Notes: generated from the sequence alone by a model not told the origin. A DNA stretch of 64,000 nt from Kitasatospora kifunensis (GCF_014203855.1 NZ_JACHJV010000001.1:4464001-4528000); one strand, 5' to 3'. Counted from the stretch's first letter, positions 48,788 through 57,530 are shown. A program made the numbers and translations.

Positions 48788-50491
48788 TCATCCCCGTGGT
48801 GACCCGGCGGCCACCGGGTCACCACGGTCGGCGCTCTCCCGGTCCGCCTGGCCGCCTTCGGCGCCGGGCCGCGGCAGCAGCGGTGTGAGCAGCAGCACCA
48901 GCAGGAAGGCCCCGGCGGGGTAGCGCAGGCTGTGCGAGGTCGAGTCGGCGAATCCCGCCCGCATCGCGGCCTGCACCGCGTTCCCCGCGGCGCCGCCCGG
49001 GCAGTGGGCCGGGCTCTGGTACGGATCCAACGCCTTGGTCCGCGCCACCACGCAGTCCCGCAGATCCGCCACCGCCGCGTCCGTGGTGGCGACCGACGCC
49101 CCCTGGGCGGTCAGCACGGCCCGCAGCGCGGGTTCCTGGGCGCGGGCGTTGGCGGCCCCGCCGGTGCCGAGCCGGGCGAAGAAGACCAGCCCGATCAGCC
49201 CGATCCCGGCCGCCGAGGCCAGGTAGACCGCCGCGTTGGCCAGGCCCGCGCCGCTGCCGGCGTCCCGGCGCGGGACCCCGCCCAGCACCAGGTTGATCAG
49301 GATCGGCGCGATCAGGCCCAGGCCGCAGCCGATCGCGGTCAGGCAGCCGAACAGCGGCCAGAAGCCGAGTTCGCTGCGCCCGGCCACCTCGCTCAGCAGC
49401 AGCGTGGCCGCGGCCACCACGACGCACCCGCAGGCCAGCAGCGCGCGCCCGATCCGCGGCGCCAGGGCGACCGCGGGGACACCGAACAGGCAGGTCCCCA
49501 GGACCCAGCCGACCATCGCGCACCCGGTGCGCAGGGCCGACCAGCCCAGGCCGATCTGGGTCTCCCAGATCACCGGCATCTGAAGGGAGAGCAGTGCCGA
49601 GTAGACGAGCAGCAGCTGCACCATGCCGGCGGTGAACGAGCGGGTGCGGAACAGCGCCACGGGGATCAGCGCCCGCTCGGGCCCGCTGCGGTGCTGGTGC
49701 CAGGCGATCAGCGCGGCCACCGGCAGCGCGCCGACGAGCGCGAGCAGCATCCAGGTCGGCCAGCCCGCCGCCCGGCCCTGCTGCAACGGGTAGACCACGA
49801 GGGCGGCCAGCAGGGCCACCAGCAGGATGCCGACCGGGTCGGGCCGCAGCGGGCGGTCGGAGCGGGACTCGGGCAGCAGCAGCGAGGTGCCGATCAGCAC
49901 CAGGACGCCGATCGGCACGTTGATCAGGAAGACCGCCCGCCAGCCGAGACCGAGCAGGTTGTCGGTGGCCAGGAAGCCGCCGAGGACCGGACCGGCCAGC
50001 TGCGCCAGGTTCATCACCGAGCCGTAGGCCGCGAAGGCCGCGCCCCGCCGGTTCGGCGCGAAGAGCAGCTGGAGCACCGCCAGCACCTGGGGCACCATCA
50101 ACGCGCCGAAGCCGCCCTGCAGCAGCCGGGCGGCGATGAGGACCCCGGCCGTGGGCGCGAGGGCGCAGGCGGCGGAGGCGAGGGTGAATCCGGCGACACC
50201 GGTCATGAAGACCCGCTTGCGCCCGTACATGTCGCCCAGCCGTCCGCCGGGGATCAGGAAGACGGCGAAGGAGAGCGCGTAGGAGGCGACGAACCACTGC
50301 CCCGCCGCGTAACCGGCGTGCAGGCTGCGCTGGATGGCGGGCGTGGCCACGGCGGCGATGTTCAGGTCGAGCATGTCCATGAAGGCGGCGAAGAGGATCA
50401 CGAGGAGCGCCGGCCAGGGGCTGCGCTCGGCCGTGCCGGCGGGGCCTGCCGTGGCGGGATCCGCGAGGGAGGAGCCGGGAGTCGTGCTCAT
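48788..50491 (-). CDS. MFS drug exporter, DHA2 family (14 TM segments)
   Basis: This 567-residue membrane protein has the DHA2 pattern: LLVILFAAFMDMLDLNIAAV in the first helix, GGRLGDMYGRKRVF between helices 2 and 3, and 14 hydrophobic segments. These are proton-driven exporters of aromatic drugs (like TcmA and EmrB). It lies downstream of the amidotransferase on the same strand, with a hairpin between. It is the likely efflux pump and self-resistance determinant. Confidence 0.92.
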   Translation of the reverse strand: MSTTPGSSLADPATAGPAGTAERSPWPALLVILFAAFMDMLDLNIAAVATPAIQRSLHAGYAAGQWFVASYALSFAVFLIPGGRLGDMYGRKRVFMTGVAGFTLASAACALAPTAGVLIAARLLQGGFGALMVPQVLAVLQLLFAPNRRGAAFAAYGSVMNLAQLAGPVLGGFLATDNLLGLGWRAVFLINVPIGVLVLIGTSLLLPESRSDRPLRPDPVGILLVALLAALVVYPLQQGRAAGWPTWMLLALVGALPVAALIAWHQHRSGPERALIPVALFRTRSFTAGMVQLLLVYSALLSLQMPVIWETQIGLGWSALRTGCAMVGWVLGTCLFGVPAVALAPRIGRALLACGCVVVAAATLLLSEVAGRSELGFWPLFGCLTAIGCGLGLIAPILINLVLGGVPRRDAGSGAGLANAAVYLASAAGIGLIGLVFFARLGTGGAANARAQEPALRAVLTAQGASVATTDAAVADLRDCVVARTKALDPYQSPAHCPGGAAGNAVQAAMRAGFADSTSHSLRYPAGAFLLVLLLTPLLPRPGAEGGQADRESADRGDPVAAGSPRG

Positions 50492-50518
50492 GGGAGCCCT
50501 TCTCGAAGCGGCCCCGGA

Positions 50519-50560
50519 CGGGCTCGGCGGGGACCTTGGTTGAGGGACCCGCCGAGCCCG
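50519..50560 (-). terminator. Hairpin between amidotransferase and exporter genes
   Basis: A perfect 13-bp inverted repeat (50519-50531 and 50548-50560) between two co-directional genes may terminate or attenuate read-through into the exporter. Confidence 0.5.
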
Positions 50561-50573
50561 GGTTGATCAGGTC

Positions 50574-52433
50574 TCAGACCTCGATCTGGATGCCGTAGCT
50601 GCGCAGCCAGAAGTCGAAGCCGAGGGCCATCTCGATGTTCATCCGGCTGTGCCACTGGTGGGCCACGCCGGAGGGGTCCTTGACGGACTGCCAGGCCGCC
50701 TCCACGTCCAGGAAGGGGAGCACCGGCGAGTTGGGGTCGCTGAGCACGGCGGAGAACTCGCGGTGCAGCGCCTGGGTGTAGGTCGGGTCCTGGGTCACCG
50801 GGTAGGGGCTCTTCGGGCGCTCCAGGATCGACTTGGGCAGCAGGTCCTTGGTGGCCGCGCGCAGCAGGCTCTTCTCCCGGCCGTCGAAGATCTTGTACTC
50901 CCACGGCACGTTGTAGACGTACTCCACCAACCGGTGGTCGCAGAACGGCACCCGGGTCTCCAGGCCCGAGGCCATCGCCAGCCGGTCGCCGCGGTCCAGC
51001 AGCATCGGCAGCCAGCGCGACAGGTGGGCGTAGCTGAGCTCGCGCATCCGGTGCTCACGGGCGTTCTCGCCCACCTGGTGCGGCGTCTCCAGCTGGGTCT
51101 GGCGGTAGTTCTCGGCGTAGTAGCCGAACATGTCCAGCTTGCCGAGCAGTTCACCGGAGAACAGGCCGCGGCCCTGGCCGTTGCGGCTGCCCTCCTGGCG
51201 CTGCTCGGCGGCGATCCAGGGGAAGGTCTCGAGACCGACGAGCTCCTCGTCGTGCAGCCACTTGAAGCCGCCGAAGATCTCGTCCGCGGTCTCGCCGGTG
51301 AGCGCGACGGTGGAGTGCTCGCGGGTGGCCCGCAGCATCAGGTAGAGCGAGGTGTCCATGTCGCCGAGCGAGGTCGGCATGTCCTGGGCGAGGATCGCGG
51401 CTTCGCGCGCGGCCGGGTCGATCAGGTCCGCGGTGCCCAGCACGATGTCCGTGTGGTCGGCGCCGACGTGCCGGGCGAGTTCGGCCGCGTACGGGGCGTC
51501 GGGGGTGTCGCGCTGGTCGTCGGGCCGGAAGTTCTCGCTGTAGCCGACGAAGTTGGCGGTGATCGTGCGCACCGGCTCGTCACCGGCCTGGGCGCGGGCG
51601 ATCGCGGCGAGTGCGGTGATCGAGCTGGAGTCGATGCCGCCGGAGAGCGCGGTGCACAGCGGGACGTCCGCGACCAGCTCCCGGGTGACGATCTCCTCCA
51701 TCATGGAGCGGACGTGGGCGATCGTGGTGTCCAGGTCGTCGGTGTGCTCGCGCGCCTCCAGCGCCCAGTAGCGGCGCAGCACGGCACCCTTGCGGCTCAG
51801 CGTCAGGGTGTGGCCCGGGGGCAGCTCGCGCAGCTCGCTGAAGACGCTCTGGCCGGGCGTCTTGGCGGTGGAGAAGAGCTCGCGCAGGCCGTCGGCGTCC
51901 ACCGTCCGCTTCACCAGCGGGTTGGCGAACAGCGCCTTGGGCTCGGAGCCGAAGAGCAGCCCGCCGGGGAGCGTCTTGTAGAAGACCGGCTTGATCCCCA
52001 TCCGGTCGCGCACCAGCAGCAGTTCCTCGCTGAGCGGGTTCCAGACCGCGAAGGCGAACATGCCCTCCAGGTGCTCGGCGCAGTTGGCGCCCCACTCCAC
52101 GTAGGAGCGCAGGACCACCTCGGTGTCGCTGCGGGTGCGGAAGCGGTGGCCGCGGCTCTCCAACTCGGAGCGCAGCTGCTTGAAGTTGTAGACCTCACCG
52201 GTGTAGGAGAGGACGGCCAGGGTCCGGCCGTTCTCCTCGGCCACCATCGGCTGGATGCCGCCGGCGAGGTCGATGATGGAGTTCCGGGTGTGGCCCAGGA
52301 GCGCGTGGGTGGAGACCCACACCCCCCGGGCGTCGGGACCCCGCTTCTCCAGGGCATCGGTCATCCGGTCGAGGATCAGCCGCTCCTGCGAGAGGTCGCA
52401 GCTGAAGTCCACCCAGCCAGTCATACCGCACAT
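50574..52433 (-). CDS. Asparagine-synthetase-like amidotransferase
   Basis: This 619-residue protein has the class II glutamine amidotransferase domain (nucleophile Cys2 in MCGMTGWVDF, then GPDARGVW, LGHTRNSIIDL) and a C-terminal ATP pyrophosphatase domain with SGGIDSSSITAL. AsnB-like enzymes of this type amidate polyketide carboxylates and close lactams in xantholipin and lysolipin pathways. Alternatively, if glutamylhydrazine is formed, the glutaminase domain could release hydrazine and the synthetase domain transfer it to a polyketide acid. The start has a GGGAG site. Confidence 0.92.
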   Translation of the reverse strand: MCGMTGWVDFSCDLSQERLILDRMTDALEKRGPDARGVWVSTHALLGHTRNSIIDLAGGIQPMVAEENGRTLAVLSYTGEVYNFKQLRSELESRGHRFRTRSDTEVVLRSYVEWGANCAEHLEGMFAFAVWNPLSEELLLVRDRMGIKPVFYKTLPGGLLFGSEPKALFANPLVKRTVDADGLRELFSTAKTPGQSVFSELRELPPGHTLTLSRKGAVLRRYWALEAREHTDDLDTTIAHVRSMMEEIVTRELVADVPLCTALSGGIDSSSITALAAIARAQAGDEPVRTITANFVGYSENFRPDDQRDTPDAPYAAELARHVGADHTDIVLGTADLIDPAAREAAILAQDMPTSLGDMDTSLYLMLRATREHSTVALTGETADEIFGGFKWLHDEELVGLETFPWIAAEQRQEGSRNGQGRGLFSGELLGKLDMFGYYAENYRQTQLETPHQVGENAREHRMRELSYAHLSRWLPMLLDRGDRLAMASGLETRVPFCDHRLVEYVYNVPWEYKIFDGREKSLLRAATKDLLPKSILERPKSPYPVTQDPTYTQALHREFSAVLSDPNSPVLPFLDVEAAWQSVKDPSGVAHQWHSRMNIEMALGFDFWLRSYGIQIEV

Positions 52434-52551
52434 TCGGAAACTCCCTTGTTCAGCTCTGTCTCGGGGATGCTCCGGCCCACGCGGGCTTCTGCGGCGGACC
52501 CGCGGCCGGGAAAATCTGGACGTGCCGGACGGGCAGCAGCCTGGCCGGGGC

Positions 52552-52569
52552 TGCTGGAAGTGGGCTCGA
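52552..52569 (-). promoter_or_regulatory. Putative SARP box of the amidotransferase
   Basis: On the minus strand TCGAGCC and TCCAGCA are exactly 11 bp apart, about 120-135 bp upstream of the amidotransferase start. Confidence 0.55.
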
Positions 52570-52578
52570 GCAGCGCTA

Positions 52579-52752
52579 GGGCCTGTCGTCAAACCCCCTT
52601 CTGCTCGGCGACGCCATGCACGCACTCTCGCCGCACCGGGCACAGGCCCAAGTACGTCCAGTACGAGGGCCCGCGCCCGGCACGCCGAGAGCACGCACCT
52701 GACGCCGCCAAGCCGCCCTGCGGGCGAACGAAGGGGGTTTGACGACCGGCCC
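52579..52752. mobile_element. 174-bp MITE-like element
   Basis: Near-identical terminal inverted repeats of about 23 bp (52579-52601 and 52730-52752, sharing GTCGTCAAACCCCCTTC) bound a short sequence with no gene. It is flanked by CTAG on both sides (52576-52579 and 52752-52755), as expected for a 4-bp target duplication. No transposase is inside, so it would be mobilised in trans. Confidence 0.65.
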
Positions 52753-52754
52753 TA

Positions 52755-53698
52755 GGCCGTGTCTCGTAATTGATCTTGTGGTGGGTCATTGCTCCTCGGC
52801 TCGCAGCCACAGGATCAGTGAGGCGAGGACGACGCCGGCCCGGTAGCGGTTGGCCAGCTTGTCGAACCTGGTTGCCACTGCCCGGAATTGCTTCAGCTTG
52901 GCGAAGCACCGCTCGACGACGTTCCGCCCTTTGTAGGCGGTCTTGTCGAAGGCCGGCGGTCGCCCGCCGCGCAGGCCGCGACGGGCGCGGCCTGCGATCT
53001 GGTCCCGGCGTTCGGGGATGGTCGCCTTGATCCGTCGGCGCCGCAGCAGGTCGCGGATCTTCCGGGAGGAGTAGGCCTTGTCGGCCACGACCCGGTCGGG
53101 TCTGGTCCTTGGTCGCCCGGCCCCGGGACGCGGGACGCGGATGGCGTCCAGGACGGCGGGCAGCATCGTGCAGTCGGCCGCGTTGCCCGTGCTCAATACG
53201 ATCGACAGCGGCAGGCCCCGGCCGTCGACCGCCAGGTGGATCTTGGTGGTCAGCCCGCCCCGGGACCTGCCAAGCGCCTCGCGGCGCGCAACTGCTGCCG
53301 GATCATCCGATTCGTCCTCGGGCCGATCCCCTTTTTGCGGGCCCCGGCCGCGTGCTGGTGAGCCCTCGCAGCGGTGGAGTCGATCGAGACCGTCCACTCC
53401 ACGGTCCCCACCGCGTCGTTGCGGACCTGGACCTCCTGCAGGAGTGCAGTCCAGGTGCCGTCCTTCTCCCATTGAGCGAAGCGCCGGTAGACGGTCTGCC
53501 ACGGGCCGTATCGTTCGGGCAGATCACGCCACGGGGCACCCGTACGCAGTCGCCACAGCACCCCGTTGACCACCTGGCGATGATCCCGCCAGGGACGCCC
53601 GGCGCCGTCCCGCTGCGGCAACAACGGCTCTATCCGAGCCCACGCAGCATCGGTTATCTCTCCTCGACTCACCACAAGATCAATTATGAGACACGGCC
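52755..53698 (-). mobile_element. IS5-family insertion sequence (IS427-like)
   Basis: The element is about 944 bp with terminal inverted repeats of about 29 bp (52755-52783 and 53670-53698) differing at two or three positions. CTAG tetranucleotides at 52752-52755 and 53698-53701 mark the target site. It contains one transposase read through a frameshift. The left end abuts the MITE-like element at a shared CTAG. It separates the amidotransferase from the TenA-like gene. Confidence 0.85.
52786..53672 (-). CDS. IS5-family transposase (two frames, probable programmed frameshift)
   Basis: The N-terminal part (53672 down to about 53330; ITDAAWARIEPLLP, VNGVLWRLRTGAPWRDLPERYG, VSIDSTAARAHQHAAGARKK) and the C-terminal part (GRSRGGLTTKIHLAVDGRG, VADKAYSSRKIR, ERCFAKLKQFRAVATRFDK) are in different frames that overlap near an AAAAAGGGG slip site at 53328-53336. 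IS427-group elements normally make transposase by such a shift, so this need not be a broken gene. It supplies the DDE catalytic domain that moves the element. Confidence 0.82.
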
Positions 53699-53747
53699 TA
53701 GGGCTCCTCATTCGGATCTGGTTCGGGATCCGGCCGGGCGGGACCGC

Positions 53748-54458
53748 TCAGAACGGCCAGGCCTCCTGGCGCCAGGCGGCGTCCACGAAGGCCCACTCGT
53801 AGCGCACCGCATGGCCGGCGTTGCGCACCAACTCCCGCCGCTCGGAGGCCGAGCTGCCCGCGGCGACCTCCTCGACCAGGTCGATGAAGTCGGCGAGCAT
53901 CCCCCGGTAGAACTCGCCGGGGTGCGCGTTCTCGACTTCCTTCGCGTAGCGCGAGCAGGGGTCGTGGCGGGCCAGCAGGTCGTCGGTGACCAGCATGTAC
54001 AGCCAGGCCGACGGCAGCACCGCACCGAGGCCGGCGGCCAGTGAGGTGGCGCCCGCGGCGGCCAGGAAGCTCACGTAGCCCAGCGTGGTCGGGGCGACGG
54101 CCGGCGGCTGCCCGTCGGGCGCCAGCTCCAGGCCAAGCCGCTCGGCCGTCGAGCTCAGGCCCGCCAGCCGGACCGTGCAGTCCTCGAGGGCCCCCGTCGC
54201 CATCCGGCTCAGCACGGCCGCCTGGCGGTCGTCCCGGGCCAGTGCGGAGCAGCGGGCCTGCGCCCGGCCGTAGCCGGGCAGCAGGTGGCAGGAGTCCTGA
54301 AGCGTGAAGTGGAGCAGGGCAGCGCCCGGCAAACTGCCGTCCCGCAGGCCCTCGTAGTAAGGGTGCTCGCACAACCGGCGGGCCCCGTCGGCCACCAGTG
54401 CGCCGAGCTCCTCCCGCAGGGGGCCGCCGCCCTGTCCTGCCGCGATCGGTTTCACCAT
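53748..54458 (-). CDS. TenA/thiaminase-like heme-oxygenase-fold protein
   Basis: This 236-residue helical protein resembles the TenA family: LLHFTLQDSCHLLPGYGRAQ, TLGYVSFLAAAG, LPSAWLYMLVTDDLLARHDP and a C-terminal AVRYEWAFVDAAW. TenA members hydrolyse thiamin breakdown products, but relatives with the same fold include diiron oxidases and small-molecule lyases recruited to biosynthesis. A full diiron ligand set is not obvious to me. It is divergent from a P450 and near the lysine hydroxylase, so a tailoring role is possible. Confidence 0.7.
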   Translation of the reverse strand: MVKPIAAGQGGGPLREELGALVADGARRLCEHPYYEGLRDGSLPGAALLHFTLQDSCHLLPGYGRAQARCSALARDDRQAAVLSRMATGALEDCTVRLAGLSSTAERLGLELAPDGQPPAVAPTTLGYVSFLAAAGATSLAAGLGAVLPSAWLYMLVTDDLLARHDPCSRYAKEVENAHPGEFYRGMLADFIDLVEEVAAGSSASERRELVRNAGHAVRYEWAFVDAAWRQEAWPF

Positions 54459-54552
54459 GGCGCTGAGCCTCGGCGGGCCGGCTAGAGGACCGCTCGGGCC
54501 GGGCTGGTCCGGCCGCCCGGCGCCGCGTGACCCCGGGCGGCCGCGCCCCGGC

Positions 54553-54581
54553 CCGACCGGCGTTCGAGCGGCGGTCGAGAT
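54553..54581 (+). promoter_or_regulatory. SARP box of the second P450
   Basis: TCGAGCG (54564) and TCGAGAT (54575) are exactly 11 bp apart, with a CCGACCG one step upstream at 54553, about 100 bp before the P450 start. Confidence 0.6.
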
Positions 54582-54681
54582 CCCGGCGGCAGCATCGGCG
54601 AGGGCCGAGGGCGGACCGGGGCCCTTCGGCCACCGCCTGCGGCCCGCGCGCACCGACCAGTCGAGGAAGAGGTCCTGACGG

Positions 54682-55875
54682 ATGAGAAGTCCTTCCGAGC
54701 CGCCGCGCTTCCCCTTCGAGGTGCCGCCCGGCCTCCAGGAGCAGCCGGAGTTCCGCCGGTTGCGGGCCGAGCCTGGCCTGTGCCGGGTCCAACTCCCCTA
54801 TGGGGAACCGGCTTATCTCGCGGTGCGCCACCAGGACGTCAAGTCCCTGCTCACCGACCGCCGGTTCAGCCGGGTCGAGTCGGTCGGGCCCGGGGAGCCG
54901 CGGTTGCTGCCGATCGTCCAGCGGGCCAACCTGCTGATGGTCTCCGACGGCGCCGGGCACGAACGGCTGCGCCGAAGGCTCGCGGCGGCCTTCACGGTGC
55001 GCGGGGTCGAGCGGTTGCGGCCCAAGGTGGTGGCGATCGTCTCGGACCTGCTGGACGGCCTGGAGAAGCAGGGCGGGCCCGCCGATCTGATGGAGCTGTT
55101 CGCGCTGCCGCTGCCGATCCTGATGATCTGCGAGGTGCTGGGCGTCCCGCCGGCCGACCGGGCCCGGTTTCGGGAGTTGGCGGAGTCCTTCCTGGCCGCC
55201 AAGCTGCACCGGTTGACCGCCGAGCAGATCGGCGGGGCCGGCCAGGAGCTGCGGCGCTACCTGGTCGAGCTGGTGGCCGCCCGCCACCGCGAGAGCACCG
55301 AGGACCTGCTCGGCACGCTGGCCGCCGAGGGCGAACTGTCCGACGACGAGTTGGTCGGGCTCGCGGTGACCATCCTGATCGCCGGACACGAGGTGCTCGC
55401 CGACCAACTGGCCAACGTCGCCTACTTCCTGCTGACCAGCCCCGAGCACCACCAGCAGCTGCTCACGCGGCCGGAGTCGATCCCGGCGGCGGTCGAGGAG
55501 ATGCTGCGCTGGACCCCGCTGGGGACGAGCACCGGAAACCCCCGCCGGGCGGTTGAGGACGTCGAACTGGGCGGCACCCTGGTGCGGGCCGGCGAGTACG
55601 TGCTGCCGGTGATCAGCGCCGCCAACCACGATGAGACGGTCTTCCCGGACGCCGACCGAGTCGACTTCCGGCGCCCGGCCAACCCCCATCTCGGCTTCGG
55701 CTCCGGAGCCCACCGCTGCCTGGGCTCGGCGCTGGCCCGGCTGGAACTCCAGGTGGCCGTGGAGTCGTTGCTGCGCCGGCTGCCCGGGCTGCGGCTCGCC
55801 GTGCCGGCCGAGGAGATCGCCTGGTGCGAGGGCGGCCTGGTGCGTGGCCCGCTCACCCTGCCTGTCGTCTGGTGA
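54682..55875 (+). CDS. Cytochrome P450 (second)
   Basis: This 397-residue P450 has the heme loop FGSGAHRCLGSALARLEL with Cys346 and a K-helix VEEMLRW. The I-helix reads IAGHEVLADQ: the acidic Glu is present but the conserved Thr is replaced by Val, unlike the first P450 which has the reverse change. Such enzymes may catalyse atypical reactions such as ring coupling, C-N or N-N chemistry. It has no ferredoxin neighbour and likely shares the one at 45777. A strong SARP box lies upstream. Confidence 0.92.
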   Translation: MRSPSEPPRFPFEVPPGLQEQPEFRRLRAEPGLCRVQLPYGEPAYLAVRHQDVKSLLTDRRFSRVESVGPGEPRLLPIVQRANLLMVSDGAGHERLRRRLAAAFTVRGVERLRPKVVAIVSDLLDGLEKQGGPADLMELFALPLPILMICEVLGVPPADRARFRELAESFLAAKLHRLTAEQIGGAGQELRRYLVELVAARHRESTEDLLGTLAAEGELSDDELVGLAVTILIAGHEVLADQLANVAYFLLTSPEHHQQLLTRPESIPAAVEEMLRWTPLGTSTGNPRRAVEDVELGGTLVRAGEYVLPVISAANHDETVFPDADRVDFRRPANPHLGFGSGAHRCLGSALARLELQVAVESLLRRLPGLRLAVPAEEIAWCEGGLVRGPLTLPVVW

Positions 55876-55922
55876 CCCTGCCGGACGTCGGATTCGTCTA
55901 ACCGAGAAGTTGAGGAGTCGTC

Positions 55923-56687
55923 ATGGACCTGCAGTTGAAGGGCAAGCGGGCCGTCGTCACCGGCGCGAGCCGGGGGATCGGCCTGTCCATCGTCCGGGCA
56001 CTGGTCGCCGAGGGGGTCGAGGTGGTCGGCGGCGCCCGCAACCCCGGCGAGGAGCTGCGCGAGGCCACCGCGCACACCTACGCGGTGGACCTGAGCACGG
56101 CCGAGGGGCCGGCCCGCCTGGTGGAGCACGCGGTCGAGACCCTCGGCGGCCTGGACATCCTGGTGAACAACGTGGGCGGCCGCACGGTCTCCGCGAACGG
56201 CTTCCTCGACCTGGACGACGAGGGCTGGCGCAAGGGCTTCGAGCTGAACTTCTTCAGCGCCGTCCGCTCGATCAGGGCCGCGCTGCCGAGCCTGCTCGAG
56301 AGCCGCGGGGCCATCGTGAACATCGGCTCGGTCAACGGCCGGCTGGCCGCGCCGCGGCTGGCCGAGTACGGCGCGGCGAAGGCGGCGCTGACCAACCTCA
56401 CGAAGGCGCTCTCGGAGGAGTTCGGGCCCAAGGGCGTGCGGGTGAACACGATCTCCCCCGGTCCGGTGCTCACCGACACCTGGAACAGCCCGGCCCGCGC
56501 CGAGCGGATGGGCATGTCGGTCGACGACCTGGTCGCCGCGGTGCCCAAGTGGATGTCGCTCACCACGGGGAAGATCATCGACCCCGACGAGGTCGCCGCC
56601 ATCGTGCTCCTGCTGGCCTCCGACCGGCTGCCCAGCACCACGGGTGCCGACTGGCTGATCGACGCGGGCATGCTCAAGTCGGTCTGA
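55923..56687 (+). CDS. Short-chain dehydrogenase/reductase
   Basis: This 254-residue SDR has TGASRGIGLSIVRAL near residue 13, NNVGG, and the catalytic pair in YGAAKAALTNLTKAL. It ends DWLIDAGMLKSV, so the glycine-rich C-terminus of FabG types is changed. It follows the second P450 by 47 bases and is likely cotranscribed, perhaps acting on the P450 product. Confidence 0.86.
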   Translation: MDLQLKGKRAVVTGASRGIGLSIVRALVAEGVEVVGGARNPGEELREATAHTYAVDLSTAEGPARLVEHAVETLGGLDILVNNVGGRTVSANGFLDLDDEGWRKGFELNFFSAVRSIRAALPSLLESRGAIVNIGSVNGRLAAPRLAEYGAAKAALTNLTKALSEEFGPKGVRVNTISPGPVLTDTWNSPARAERMGMSVDDLVAAVPKWMSLTTGKIIDPDEVAAIVLLLASDRLPSTTGADWLIDAGMLKSV

Positions 56688-56703
56688 CCCGAACGCGAGC
56701 GCG

Positions 56704-56734
56704 GCGCCCCGGGACTTAAGGAGTCCCGGGGCGC
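56704..56734. terminator. Bidirectional terminator hairpin
   Basis: A perfect 13-bp inverted repeat (56704-56716 and 56722-56734) with a 5-nt loop lies between convergent genes. Confidence 0.75.
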
Positions 56735-56773
56735 TCCGGCGTTCTCCACGCGCCTGGCTGGGCCGGGCCAGAG

Positions 56774-57298
56774 CTAACGCCGAGCGGCCACCGGCCAGGC
56801 CGCGTACTCGCGCAGGCCGTAGAGCAGCGGGCCGGCCTGCGGCCGCTGGGAGATCCGCAGCACCTCGCCGTAGACCACGGTGTGCGAGCCCACCTGGTGG
56901 ACCGTGCTCACCCGGCAGTCCGCCACCGCGTGCGCGTCGTCGACCAGATGTGGTCCCGCCCCGTCCTGGGCCCAGGCCCAGCGGACCCGGCTGAACCGGT
57001 CCGCCGCCCCCGAGCCGAACAACTCGGCGGTGGCGCGGGCGTGTTCGTGCAGCAGGTTCACGGTGAACCGCCCGGAGGCCAGCGCGGCGGCCAGGGTCCG
57101 GGTGCCGGTGCGCAGGCAGGCCAGCAGGGTCGGCGGCTCCAGGGTCACGCTGCACACCGCCGAGCAGGTCATGCCGTGCGGCTGCCCCTCGGGGGTGCGG
57201 GCGGCGATGACGGAGACCCCGCTCGGAAAGCCCGCCATCAGCGTGCGGAACTCCGCCGCGGCCACGGTGGGGATCGCGTCAGTAGGAGAAGTGGTCAC
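56774..57298 (-). CDS. NAD(P)H-dependent flavin reductase
   Basis: This 174-residue protein matches the HpaC/two-component flavin reductase family: FRTLMAGFPSGVSVIAART, GMTCSAVCSVTLEPPTLLACL, RFTVNLLHE, GDGDH-like HTVVYGEV. Such enzymes supply reduced flavin to flavin-dependent halogenases and monooxygenases, so it likely serves the halogenase at 40328. The GTG at 57298 begins the conserved region. It has a SARP box upstream and is divergent from the lysine hydroxylase. Confidence 0.88.
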   Translation of the reverse strand: MTTSPTDAIPTVAAAEFRTLMAGFPSGVSVIAARTPEGQPHGMTCSAVCSVTLEPPTLLACLRTGTRTLAAALASGRFTVNLLHEHARATAELFGSGAADRFSRVRWAWAQDGAGPHLVDDAHAVADCRVSTVHQVGSHTVVYGEVLRISQRPQAGPLLYGLREYAAWPVAARR

Positions 57299-57353
57299 CT
57301 GTACGCCCTTCTGTGGACGGATTCGCCATCGGTCGCGCTGTCGGGCACGAGGC

Positions 57354-57392
57354 TGCTCGACCGGGCTCGGAGGCGACTCGCAGGCACCTCGA
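57354..57392 (-). promoter_or_regulatory. SARP box of the flavin reductase, four heptamers
   Basis: On the minus strand TCGAGGT, GCGAGTC, CCGAGCC and TCGAGCA occur at 11, 11 and 10-bp intervals, about 55-95 bp upstream of the flavin reductase start. It is one of the densest repeat sets in the window. Confidence 0.65.
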
Positions 57393-57501
57393 CCGCGCGT
57401 ACGCCAGCGGTCCAGCACCGTTCCACCGAGGCTGTGCCGCGCTCCGCCAGCCTGGTGCCCCGGAACACCTGATTCGCCGCGAGGCGTGGGCACCGGCGCG
57501 C

Positions 57502-57530
57502 TCGAGTACCGCTCAAGCCGCGCTCCACGG
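57502..57530 (+). promoter_or_regulatory. SARP box of the lysine hydroxylase
   Basis: TCGAGTA, TCAAGCC and TCCACGG occur at exact 11-bp intervals, about 85-115 bp upstream of the lysine N6-hydroxylase start. Confidence 0.65.

Noticed and set aside
52786..53672. Two separate transposase genes or a dead pseudogene
   Set aside because: The two frames cover one IS5-family transposase with a slip site between, matching a programmed frameshift; the inverted repeats are nearly intact.
54480..54508. Minus-strand heptamers ACCAGCC, CCGAGCG and TCTAGCC at 11-bp steps before the TenA-like gene
   Set aside because: The spacing is exact, but the repeats lie only about 20-50 bases from the ATG and match the consensus poorly, so I did not list them as a site.
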